A stretch of DNA of 64,000 bases, taken from positions 1-64,000 of the forward strand of contig CANQMR010000007.1 in NCBI GenBank assembly GCA_947625015.1. Direction: 5' to 3'. Source of the DNA: an uncultured Lachnospiraceae bacterium. Lineage in GTDB: Bacteria > Bacillota > Clostridia > Lachnospirales > Lachnospiraceae. Shown piece after piece: positions 34,737 to 43,121 of this stretch (within the stretch, counting starts at the first letter, position 1; the number at the start of each line of letters is the position of its first letter). Under the pieces are notes generated by a model. It was not told where the DNA came from. It did not search any database and was given only the letters and a program-made list of their open reading frames with translations. Made by a program: the position numbers and the translations under genes.

Positions 34737-36170
34737 ATGGGCAAAAAAGGAAATATCATTTATATTGTGCTCTGTCTTGTCATCTGTGTACTGCCCTTTG
34801 CGGGAATGACATTTTACAGGACGGATACAACCACAGAAAATAAAACTTTGGCGGAATTGCCAAAACTTAAGGGGGAAAAGGGCGTCAATCTGGACTTCTT
34901 CGAGGAGCTTTCCGCCTATTTTGAGGACCATTTTTCTTTCCGTCAGGAATTAGTATCGGCAGATGCGGCTATGATGAGCAAGGTGTTTCAGGTGTCTAAC
35001 GTGGATACGGTTTTAGTGGGAACCGACGGCTGGTTATACTATACGGATACCCTGAATGATTATCTGGGGCAAGACATCATGAATCAGCGCCAGGCCTTTA
35101 ATACGGTAAATAACCTGCGGCTTTTACAGCAGTATGTTACGGGAAAGGGAGCGGATTTCCTGTTTACGATTGCTCCTAATAAAAATTCCCTGTACGGCGA
35201 CAATATGCCTTACTATGCGAGCTATAAAGCCAGTGATACAAAGAATATGGATATGATAGCGCCGGAGCTTGCCGGTCAGGAGATTGCCTATGCAGACCTG
35301 TTTGGTCCTTTTGAGGACAGGGAGGAAATTTTGTATTTAAAACGGGATTCCCATTGGAATAACAAGGGAGCGGTTCTTGCGTACAATACGATTTTTGATG
35401 CCCTGCTGACGGATCATGAGCGGTATGAGACGGTAGAGGCGGTCCGGGAAGAAAAGGAATACGGGGACTTGAATAAGATGCTGTATCCGTTAAACGCCCG
35501 GCCGGAATGGAATTATTACTATCAGACGGAAAGCCATTGGAACTATACATCTAAGGAACAGGATGTGGAAGGGGCATGGCTTGAGACACAGTGTCCGGAG
35601 GGGCAGGGAAATCTTTTGATGTTCCGGGATTCTTTTGGCAACACACTGCTTCCCCTGATGGCGGAGCATTTTGAAAAGGCTGCCTTTTCAAAGGTTACGC
35701 CTTATCCTGTGGAGAAATATATGGAGCAGGTGAAGCCGGAGTTAGTCTTAGTGGAAAAGGTAGAGCGCAATCTGGATGAGTATATGACCGCACCGCCTAT
35801 TATGACAGGGCCGGAAGTGACGCTGGAAAATATAGAGGAGCAAAATGCAAAAGAGGATAAGACCATGGCGTTGCAGGAGTCTATGGAAGATACCGACTAC
35901 TATGTCTTATCCGGAGAAATAGACGCCGGGGATGTGCCGGAGGACGCCAGGATTTATGTGCGTTTCACCTGTGGGGATACCACAAAAACCTATGAGGCTT
36001 TTACGACAGTCACAGAGACCTCGGATTATGGGTATCTGCTTTATCTGACCAAAGAGGAGCTAAACGCCTTAGGCGGTATGGCGCAGACAGCAGCCTTAAA
36101 GGCGGATATCATAACCGGTCAGGGCGACAGCTATAAGCTGGCGGCAACGAAAGAATTAACATGGAAATGA
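34737..36170 (+). CDS. DHHW-family (AlgJ/AlgX-like) O-acetylation protein
   Basis: A 477-residue protein with an N-terminal anchor (about 7-25). Its SGNH-like domain carries GTDGWLYYTDTLNDYLGQ, FTIAPNKNSLYG, LKRDSHWNNKGA (Asp-x-His-Trp) and FRDSFGNTLLPLMAEHFEKA (the nucleophile Ser region). Proteins of this type take acyl groups from an MBOAT partner, which is the gene 12 bases upstream. An extra C-terminal beta-rich region (about 375-477) may bind the polymer. Confidence 0.85.
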   Translation: MGKKGNIIYIVLCLVICVLPFAGMTFYRTDTTTENKTLAELPKLKGEKGVNLDFFEELSAYFEDHFSFRQELVSADAAMMSKVFQVSNVDTVLVGTDGWLYYTDTLNDYLGQDIMNQRQAFNTVNNLRLLQQYVTGKGADFLFTIAPNKNSLYGDNMPYYASYKASDTKNMDMIAPELAGQEIAYADLFGPFEDREEILYLKRDSHWNNKGAVLAYNTIFDALLTDHERYETVEAVREEKEYGDLNKMLYPLNARPEWNYYYQTESHWNYTSKEQDVEGAWLETQCPEGQGNLLMFRDSFGNTLLPLMAEHFEKAAFSKVTPYPVEKYMEQVKPELVLVEKVERNLDEYMTAPPIMTGPEVTLENIEEQNAKEDKTMALQESMEDTDYYVLSGEIDAGDVPEDARIYVRFTCGDTTKTYEAFTTVTETSDYGYLLYLTKEELNALGGMAQTAALKADIITGQGDSYKLAATKELTWK

Positions 36171-36199
36171 CGAAAATGGCGCAAAGGATGAGAGTACAG

Positions 36200-37147
36200 A
36201 TGAGAATGAAAATGAGAAAAAAATATAGTGCATTGATCATTGCCTGCCTGCTTGGCTGCGGCATTTTATCCGCCTGCCAAAAAGCGGAGATGGAGGTTTC
36301 CATTACAGACGGGAAGACCACGACAAAGGTGGCAGTTCCTTCCGGGGAGACGGTACAACAGGCTTTAGAGCGGGCGGAAATCAGGCTTTCGGATAAGGAT
36401 CAGGTGGAACCGGAGCTTGGCGCAAGCCTTACCGGAAAGGCGGCTCAGGTTTCCATTACCCGCTGTGCGGCGGTTACGGTGGAAGAAGATGGCCAGCCGA
36501 CCGAGCTTGAAATGACCGGAGAGACGGTGGGGACGGCTTTAGACCAGATGGGTATTGCCTTAGGTGAGCATGATTATGTCAACCATGATTTGGACGCAGG
36601 TTTGGAAAGCGGTATGCATATTGTTGTGATACATCGGAAAGAGGTTACGGTTTCCGTAGACGGGGAGACTAAAACCTGTCTTACCCAGGCGGAGAATGTG
36701 GAGGATTTTCTGGCAGAGCAGCATATCGCAGTGGACAAGAAGGACCGTATTAATCCCGGCAGGGAGGCCGGCATAGATGAAGGGGATAAGATTACAATAG
36801 AGCGGGTTTCCGTTAAGGAAATTACGGTAAAGGAAGCCATTGCCTTTGAGACGGAGACAGAGTATTCGAATGCCATGTACGCTGATGAGACGGTGGAAAA
36901 GACGCCGGGCGTAGAAGGGGAAAAGGAAGTAACTTATAATGTAACCTACGTGGACGGTAAAGAGGAGAACCGGACTGTGGTATCGGAGAAGGTTTTAAAG
37001 GAGCCGGTGGCGCAGGTGGTGACAAAGGGAACAAAACAGCGCAGAAGAGTTGTATCCAGACAGAAGGTGCCGGATTGCGATGGTTCCGGGCATGGCTATT
37101 ATGTGATTACATGGTCTGACGGAACAGTAGAGTATCAGGATTATTAG
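36200..37147 (+). CDS. Lipoprotein with DUF348 repeats and a G5 domain (YabE-like)
   Basis: A 315-residue lipoprotein: the signal peptide ends in the lipobox LSAC with Cys26. Three DUF348 (ubiquitin-like) repeats occupy about 30-195, each with a pattern such as GETVQQALERAEI and NVEDFLAEQHIAV. A G5 domain follows (about 200-275: ETEYSNAMYADETVEKTPGVEGEK). This matches the front part of YabE/Rpf-type wall hydrolases, but the catalytic 3D domain is absent. A peptidoglycan-binding role is inferred. Several Met codons precede; 36200 has an AAAGGA about 12 bases upstream, while the longest frame starts at 36161, inside the previous gene. Confidence 0.8.
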   Translation: MRMKMRKKYSALIIACLLGCGILSACQKAEMEVSITDGKTTTKVAVPSGETVQQALERAEIRLSDKDQVEPELGASLTGKAAQVSITRCAAVTVEEDGQPTELEMTGETVGTALDQMGIALGEHDYVNHDLDAGLESGMHIVVIHRKEVTVSVDGETKTCLTQAENVEDFLAEQHIAVDKKDRINPGREAGIDEGDKITIERVSVKEITVKEAIAFETETEYSNAMYADETVEKTPGVEGEKEVTYNVTYVDGKEENRTVVSEKVLKEPVAQVVTKGTKQRRRVVSRQKVPDCDGSGHGYYVITWSDGTVEYQDY

Positions 37148-37196
37148 GCTTTTATTTTCTGCCGGCGGGATGCAGCCTGTAAAGAGGAGGGCGCAT

Positions 37197-38102
37197 ATGA
37201 AGAAGATTCGCAAAATATTGGTGATTTTATGTCTGATTCTGCTTTGCCAGAGCGGGGTACAGGCAGCCGGAAAACTGAAGAAACCTTTTATGGGCAGCGT
37301 GACGGCTACAGACAAGGCAACCATTAAATTAATCTGGCTGCCGGTAAAGGACGCCCAAAAATATGAGGTATACCGTTCCACGTCAAAGAAGAGTGGGTAT
37401 CAAAAAATCGGAACGACGAAGAAAACCAAATATACAGATAAGACCGGCAAGCAGTTAAAAACCTATTATTATAAAATCCGCGCTTTGAAAAAAGAAGACG
37501 GCAAAAATATTTACAGTCCATATAGTATGGTAATGAAGAAAAAAGTTCGTAAAATTGTTAAAAAGACGGCTTATGCCGGGGATTCATTGATGGTAGGACT
37601 TGTAAATTACGGAAAGATCAAGGAGAATAAATCCCAAAAGATATTTGCCCAGATAGGAATTACCACTTCGGGCTATTATAGGAGCGAACTGCTTAAAAAA
37701 CTTACCGCTTATAAACCGGATCGGCTCTATATTATGCTGGGCGTAAACGATATGGCGGGCAATCCCTCTGAAAAAGGCATGAATACGATTATAAGCTATT
37801 ATAAGAAGATTTTAAAAGCCTGTATAGCCAGCAACCCGGATATGGAGATTTTCGTAATGGGGGTAAGTCCTGTGGGCAAGACCTCTAATATCAGCCTGAA
37901 AACGGTAAATTATTACAATACAAAGATGGAACGAAGCGTGGTTCCCTTAAAGAATGTGTATTATTATGATTTAGCCTTAGAACTTTCCGGCGACGACGGG
38001 TATTTAAGACCGGAATATGCAGCTTCGGACGGGCTGCACTGGACCTCTAAGACATACGATACTGTGCTGAAGGCCATGCGGGAATGTGTAAAAGAATATT
38101 AA
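37197..38102 (+). CDS. Secreted SGNH hydrolase with N-terminal fibronectin type III-like domain
   Basis: A 301-residue protein with a signal peptide (about 1-24, ending VQAAG). A fibronectin type III-like module covers about 28-115 (IKLIWLPVKDAQKYEVYRS...TYYYKIRALKK). The SGNH domain (about 122-301) has AYAGDSLMVGL, YIMLGVNDMAG and ASDGLHWTSKTYD. It is a second secreted esterase in the cluster and follows the lipoprotein gene by 49 bases. The start at 37197 follows GAGGAGG at 6 bases. Confidence 0.85.
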   Translation: MKKIRKILVILCLILLCQSGVQAAGKLKKPFMGSVTATDKATIKLIWLPVKDAQKYEVYRSTSKKSGYQKIGTTKKTKYTDKTGKQLKTYYYKIRALKKEDGKNIYSPYSMVMKKKVRKIVKKTAYAGDSLMVGLVNYGKIKENKSQKIFAQIGITTSGYYRSELLKKLTAYKPDRLYIMLGVNDMAGNPSEKGMNTIISYYKKILKACIASNPDMEIFVMGVSPVGKTSNISLKTVNYYNTKMERSVVPLKNVYYYDLALELSGDDGYLRPEYAASDGLHWTSKTYDTVLKAMRECVKEY

Positions 38103-38228
38103 TGAGGCCAATAGTATAGCTGTGCTTATGGTAAAATTGCCTGAAATATACAATAGCAATCTGACGGAATATCTGTTATTATAGTAAAAGAGCGAGTATG
38201 TTAAAGCACAGATGTTGGAGGATAAGGA

Positions 38229-39602
38229 ATGGAAGACAAGCGAGACGACCACAGGGAAGACGAATATGAAAAATACTGCTATCTTTGCAGAAGACCGGAG
38301 TCCAAGGCGGGTAAGCTGATCTATATGCCCAACAATATTAATATCTGTCAGGAATGTATGCAGAAGACATTTGACAGCTTTGCCGGCAGTAACATGCAGT
38401 TTTTGGATCTCAGCAATATGCCGAATATGAGCCGGAACCAGTTTACTCCGGTAGATGATATTCCAAGGAAGCAGAAGGTGAAGCGGAAGAAGGAGCAGGA
38501 GAAGAAAAAAGAGACGACCGAGATGACGTTGAGCTCGATTCCTGCGCCTCACGAGATGAAGGCCAAGTTAGACGAGTATGTGATTGGACAGGAATATGCC
38601 AAGAAGGTGATTTCCGTTGCCGTATACAATCATTACAAGAGAGTGATTACGGATACCATGGACGATATTGAGATTGAGAAATCCAATATGCTGATGGTAG
38701 GGCCTACGGGCTGCGGCAAGACCTATCTGGTCAAGACCATTGCCCGTATATTGGATGTACCGTTAGCCATTACCGACGCCACTACGCTGACAGAAGCGGG
38801 ATATATTGGCGATGATGTGGAAAGCGTGCTCTCCAAACTGTTAGCGGCTGCGGACAATGATGTGGAAAAAGCGGAGCGGGGCATTGTATTTATTGATGAA
38901 ATTGACAAGATTGCCAAGAAAAAGAATACCAATTCCCGGGATGTCAGCGGCGAGGCTGTCCAGCAGGGATTGCTTAAGATTTTAGAGGGAGCGGATGTGG
39001 AGGTTCCTGTAGGAGCCGGCAGCAAGAATGCCATGGTGCCGCTTACGACCATTAACACCCGGAATATCCTTTTTATCTGCGGCGGCGCTTTTCCGGATAT
39101 AGAGGATATTATTAAGGCAAGACTGAACAAGCAGGCGTCTATCGGGTTCCGTTCTGATTTGAAGGATAAGTATGATAAGGATGAAAATATCCTGTTACAG
39201 GTAAAAATGGAGGATTTGCGGGAGTTTGGCATGATTCCGGAATTTTTGGGCCGTCTGCCGGTGCTCTTTGCGCTGGAGAATCTGGACGAGGATATGATGG
39301 TGCAGATACTGAAGGAACCTAAGAACGCAATCCTTAAACAGTATCAAAAACTGTTAAGTTTAGACGGCGTTGATTTGCGCTTTGACGAGGCTGCTTACCG
39401 GGCCATTGCCAGACATGCCATGGAGAAAAAGACCGGTGCGAGAGCCTTACGCGCGACGATTGAGGAATTTATGCTGGATATCATGTATCAGATTCCGAGA
39501 GACGACAACATTGGAAGGGTAACGATTACCGGGGATTATATAGAGGGAACCGGCGGCCCGATTCTTGAGATGCGCGGCGTGCTGGCTTTGGAAAACGCCT
39601 GA
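38229..39602 (+). CDS. clpX: ClpX-type ATP-dependent unfoldase
   Basis: A 457-residue AAA+ protein. The N-terminal zinc-binding domain has CYLC and CQEC pairs. Walker A is GPTGCGKT, Walker B IVFIDEIDKIAKK, the ClpP-contacting loop contains SIGFRSD (IGF kept) and the sensor region reads EFLGRLPV. It unfolds substrates for ClpP. No clpP or tig gene is adjacent, and residues 1-100 include an unusual charged linker (KQKVKRKKEQEKKKE), so it may be a second ClpX paralogue rather than the housekeeping copy. Confidence 0.9.
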   Translation: MEDKRDDHREDEYEKYCYLCRRPESKAGKLIYMPNNINICQECMQKTFDSFAGSNMQFLDLSNMPNMSRNQFTPVDDIPRKQKVKRKKEQEKKKETTEMTLSSIPAPHEMKAKLDEYVIGQEYAKKVISVAVYNHYKRVITDTMDDIEIEKSNMLMVGPTGCGKTYLVKTIARILDVPLAITDATTLTEAGYIGDDVESVLSKLLAAADNDVEKAERGIVFIDEIDKIAKKKNTNSRDVSGEAVQQGLLKILEGADVEVPVGAGSKNAMVPLTTINTRNILFICGGAFPDIEDIIKARLNKQASIGFRSDLKDKYDKDENILLQVKMEDLREFGMIPEFLGRLPVLFALENLDEDMMVQILKEPKNAILKQYQKLLSLDGVDLRFDEAAYRAIARHAMEKKTGARALRATIEEFMLDIMYQIPRDDNIGRVTITGDYIEGTGGPILEMRGVLALENA

Positions 39603-39652
39603 CCGGAATCAGACTGCGAAACAGAAATGATGTGCAGGCGTTGGAATAATAC

Positions 39653-39680
39653 TTGCACTTTTTGAGGAAGATAATATAAT
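39653..39680 (+). promoter_or_regulatory. Promoter of the M18 aminopeptidase gene
   Basis: TTGCAC (39653-39658), 16-nt spacer, TATAAT (39675-39680), about 70 bases before the chosen start codon. Confidence 0.7.
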
Positions 39681-39753
39681 AAGGATATAGAAATGGAAGA
39701 ACATGGAACGGTTCTTCTTTTTCTTTGGATTATGTGAGTCAGGAGGTAGCATT

Positions 39754-41133
39754 ATGGAACGGAGAAATGCATGGAAGGATTATGATAAGAAGGAGATTAA
39801 AGAGTTAGAGAAGCTCTGTAAGGAATACCGCAAATTCTTAGACAACGGCAAGACCGAACGGGAATGTGTCAAAGTGATTGTGGATATGGCGAAAAAGGCC
39901 GGTTACGAGGACTTAGAGGAACTGAAAAAATCCGGCAGGAAGATAAAGACAGGAGATAAGATCTATGCGGTCAATATGAAGAAGGCCATCGCCTTATTTC
40001 AAATTGGTAAGGCGCCCCTTGTCGAAGGGCTTAACATATTAGGCGCGCATATTGATTCGCCGCGGATGGATGTCAAGCAGAATCCTCTTTACGAGGATAC
40101 GGAGTTAGCTTATCTGGATACCCATTACTATGGGGGAATCAAGAAATACCAGTGGGTAACCCTGCCTTTGGCGATTCATGGCGTAGTGGCGAAGAAAGAC
40201 GGACAGGTTTTGGATATTGTGATTGGGGAGGATGAAAAGGACCCGGTATTTTGTGTGACGGATTTACTGATTCATTTAGCCGGGGAGCAGATGGATAAAA
40301 AAGCCGCCAAAGTAGTGGAGGGCGAACAGTTGGATATTCTGGTGGGAAGCCGCCCGCTTCCGAAGGAGGAGAAGGATGCTGTCAAGAAAATGGTGCTTTC
40401 CCTGCTGAAGAAGAAGTATGATATGGAGGAAGAGGATTTCCTCTCCGCAGAATTGGAGATTGTCCCGGCAGGAAAGGCAAGAAATGCGGGTATTGACGAA
40501 TCCATGATTATAAGCTATGGACAGGACGACCGGGTATGCGCCTATACCTCTGCGGCCGCTATGTTAGAGATGGGGCCTGTAGAGCGGACCGCCTGCTGTC
40601 TGTTAGTGGATAAGGAGGAGATTGGCTCTGTGGGAGCAACCGGTATGCAGTCCAAATTTTTTGAAAATACGGTGGCGCAGATTATGGACATGGCGGGGCA
40701 GTACGCTGAACTGAAACTCAAGCAATGTCTGGCGTCTTCCTATATGCTGTCTTCTGATGTGTCGGCAGCCTTTGATCCCGGTTTTGCCAATTCCTTTGAA
40801 AAGAAGAATGTGGCCTATTTCGGCAGGGGCGTGGTATTTAACAAGTTTACCGGCTCCCGGGGCAAATCCGGCTCTAATGACGCCAATGCAGAATATATGG
40901 GCAAGTTAAGAAAAATTATGGACGATCACAAAGTTGCCTTCCAGACGGCGGAGCTTGGAAAGGTGGATATCGGAGGCGGCGGAACCATCGCCTATATCTT
41001 GTCCCTTTATGGCATGAATGTCATTGACAGCGGCGTGGCGGTACTGAATATGCATGCGCCCTGGGAGATTACCAGCAAGGCGGACGTCTATGAGGCGTAC
41101 AAAGCCTATAAAGCCTTTTTAGAGGATGCATAA
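39754..41133 (+). CDS. M18-family aminopeptidase
   Basis: A 459-residue cytoplasmic zinc aminopeptidase removing N-terminal residues, often acidic ones. Metal and active-site stretches are visible: GAHIDSPRMD with the first His-x-Asp, DKEEIGSVGATGM with the catalytic and metal-bridging Glu, SSDVSAAFDP, and MHAPWEITSKADV near the C-terminus. The start at 39754 is fixed by AGGAGG 7 bases upstream. The last 35 bases of the gene and the following bases are duplicated in the intergenic region. Confidence 0.93.
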   Translation: MERRNAWKDYDKKEIKELEKLCKEYRKFLDNGKTERECVKVIVDMAKKAGYEDLEELKKSGRKIKTGDKIYAVNMKKAIALFQIGKAPLVEGLNILGAHIDSPRMDVKQNPLYEDTELAYLDTHYYGGIKKYQWVTLPLAIHGVVAKKDGQVLDIVIGEDEKDPVFCVTDLLIHLAGEQMDKKAAKVVEGEQLDILVGSRPLPKEEKDAVKKMVLSLLKKKYDMEEEDFLSAELEIVPAGKARNAGIDESMIISYGQDDRVCAYTSAAAMLEMGPVERTACCLLVDKEEIGSVGATGMQSKFFENTVAQIMDMAGQYAELKLKQCLASSYMLSSDVSAAFDPGFANSFEKKNVAYFGRGVVFNKFTGSRGKSGSNDANAEYMGKLRKIMDDHKVAFQTAELGKVDIGGGGTIAYILSLYGMNVIDSGVAVLNMHAPWEITSKADVYEAYKAYKAFLEDA

Positions 41134-41194
41134 GCAGATGTGTATGCATGAAAAGCCTGTAAAGCCTTTTTAACAGATGCGTAAGCAGATGTTG
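41101..41194 (+). repeat. Tandem duplication of the 3' end of the M18 gene
   Basis: Copy one (41101-41142) covers the last codons, the stop and the bases after it. Copy two (41152-41194) repeats it with about five changes and a one-base insertion, at a 51-base period. Both contain AAAGCCTTTTTA and AAGCAGATG. Confidence 0.85.
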
Positions 41195-41253
41195 TGATTT
41201 CTCTCCGCCTGCCGTCATATAATAGGGATAGCATATAAGCTGAGGTGGCTGCT

Positions 41254-42969
41254 ATGACCTGTGAAGAAATGATCTACAGTAATGATTATTCGGATTACAT
41301 GATTAACTTTTTTCGTGGACTGACGGGGGCGGAGGATATATATCGTACCGGGTGCATTAATCCCATTGCGGAAAAAATCGCCATATTTCATATGCCCCGT
41401 TCCCAGAATTATCTCACAAATCTTGAATCAATACCCTATTCTTATATACCGAAACTCTTTGGTCTGATGGATTCCTCTAATTTAGAGGCGACGGGCGTGA
41501 AGCAGGTACAAAGTCCCAACAATGCCGGACTGACCGGAGAAAATGTGATTATCGGCATCATTGATACCGGGATTGATTATACCAATCCTTTATTTTTTGA
41601 CGCCAATGGAAATACCAGAATCGGCGTAATCTGGGATCAAACTATACAAGGATTAGAAAAAAGTGATGAAAACCCGACGCCTTTTTATGGAACCACATTT
41701 TTTCGGGAGCAGATTAATGAAGCATTAAGGCGGGAGGACCCTTTTTCGTTGGTGCCCTCAAGGGATGAAAACGGTCATGGAACCTTTATGGCGGGGGTGG
41801 CCGCCGGAGGCGCCAGCCCGGAAAATGATTTTTTGGGTATTGCTCCGGGAGCCGAGCTTGCCATAGTCAGGCTAAAGGAGGCAAAACCCTATCTGCGGAA
41901 CTATTTCGGAGTGCCGGAGGGCGTGCCTGCCTATGCAGAGACGGATTTAATCTATGCGGTGGATTATCTGGTAAAATATGCGGCGGCCAGAAACCTGCCC
42001 CTCTCCCTGTTGATCGGTGTGGGGAGCAGCAACGGGGGGCATTTGGGCCTTACCTTTTTGGAGCGCTACATAAGCAATTTACTGGAAAACGCAGGCATCA
42101 TGTTTAGTGTCCCGGCGGGAAACGAGGGAAACCAGCGACTGCATTACGCCGGTTCGTTAGCGGAAAATGCGCCCTATCAGCAGGTGGAGTTAAATGTAGA
42201 CGAAGGGCAGGAGGTGCTTGTCATAGAACTGTGGGGAAATGCGCCCACTACCTTTTCGCTTGGCTTAGTCTCTCCACAGGGGGACCGGATTGCGCAGATT
42301 CCGCCCCGTTTCGGTCAGGAGGAATCGGTGTGGCTGCCTCTTTCCCAATCTATGGTTTATGTGGCCTATCAGTTAATTGAAACCTATTCCGGAGATGAGC
42401 TGATTTTTATCCGGCTGACCAATCCGACGCCGGGAATCTGGAATTTTTTCGTATATGCTGACGAGGGAAAGCAGAGAACCTTTAATATGTGGCTGCCCCT
42501 CCGGCAGTTCGTAAGACCGGATACATATTTTCTCCGCAGCGAGCCGGATAATACCATTGTGGTACCGGGCAACGCCAATCTGGCGATGACCATGACGGCC
42601 TATAATCATCTAAACGGCAGCATATATGCGGAAGCCAGCCGGGGGTATAACGCCAGAAACCAGGTAAAGCCGGATTTGGCGGCTCCGGGAGTGAATATTA
42701 CCGGTCCCGGCCTTCGGGGAAATTTTGTGAGAAGGAGCGGAACCTCTGTGGCCGCGGCCCACAGTGCAGGCATGATGGCCCTGTTTTTACAGTGGAATGT
42801 GGAAAATTACAATATCGGCGTGTTCTTTGCCGCTCAGATTCAGAGCTTTTTTTTAAACAATGCCATACGGGATAACGAACTGGAATATCCCAATATGATC
42901 TGGGGGTATGGACAGATGAATATTGAGAGGGTGCTGGATTTGTTCCGGGTAACCAACTTTCCGGTGTAG
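41254..42969 (+). CDS. S8-family subtilisin-like serine protease
   Basis: A 571-residue protease with an intact triad: Asp104 in IIDTGIDY, His175 in NGHGTFMAG and Ser498 in SGTSVAAAH. A large insertion (about 275-450) separates the His and Ser parts, as in the clostridial Csp/Lachnospiraceae S8 group. No signal peptide is visible. The start at 41254 follows GAGGTGG at 5 bases. Relation to Csp germination proteases is possible, but no spore gene neighbours it here. Confidence 0.9.
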   Translation: MTCEEMIYSNDYSDYMINFFRGLTGAEDIYRTGCINPIAEKIAIFHMPRSQNYLTNLESIPYSYIPKLFGLMDSSNLEATGVKQVQSPNNAGLTGENVIIGIIDTGIDYTNPLFFDANGNTRIGVIWDQTIQGLEKSDENPTPFYGTTFFREQINEALRREDPFSLVPSRDENGHGTFMAGVAAGGASPENDFLGIAPGAELAIVRLKEAKPYLRNYFGVPEGVPAYAETDLIYAVDYLVKYAAARNLPLSLLIGVGSSNGGHLGLTFLERYISNLLENAGIMFSVPAGNEGNQRLHYAGSLAENAPYQQVELNVDEGQEVLVIELWGNAPTTFSLGLVSPQGDRIAQIPPRFGQEESVWLPLSQSMVYVAYQLIETYSGDELIFIRLTNPTPGIWNFFVYADEGKQRTFNMWLPLRQFVRPDTYFLRSEPDNTIVVPGNANLAMTMTAYNHLNGSIYAEASRGYNARNQVKPDLAAPGVNITGPGLRGNFVRRSGTSVAAAHSAGMMALFLQWNVENYNIGVFFAAQIQSFFLNNAIRDNELEYPNMIWGYGQMNIERVLDLFRVTNFPV

Positions 42970-43045
42970 AGGAACAGCGGAACCGAAGAAGTAAAAAACG
43001 GATAAACGGACGCATTTTGACTGACTGATAAGCGGAGACAAAGAA

Positions 43046-43094
43046 AAACCTTCCGGGAAAGCAGGGCTTTATTCCCCGCATTTACGGAAGGTTT
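43046..43094. terminator. Bidirectional terminator between the S8 protease and htpG genes
   Basis: A perfect 10-bp stem (AAACCTTCCG / CGGAAGGTTT) encloses a second GC hairpin (GCAGGG / CCCCGC). It separates convergent genes and has A/T tracts on both sides. Confidence 0.8.
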
Positions 43095-43121
43095 CTGTTT
43101 GTTTGTCTGGCTTGCTCCTGC

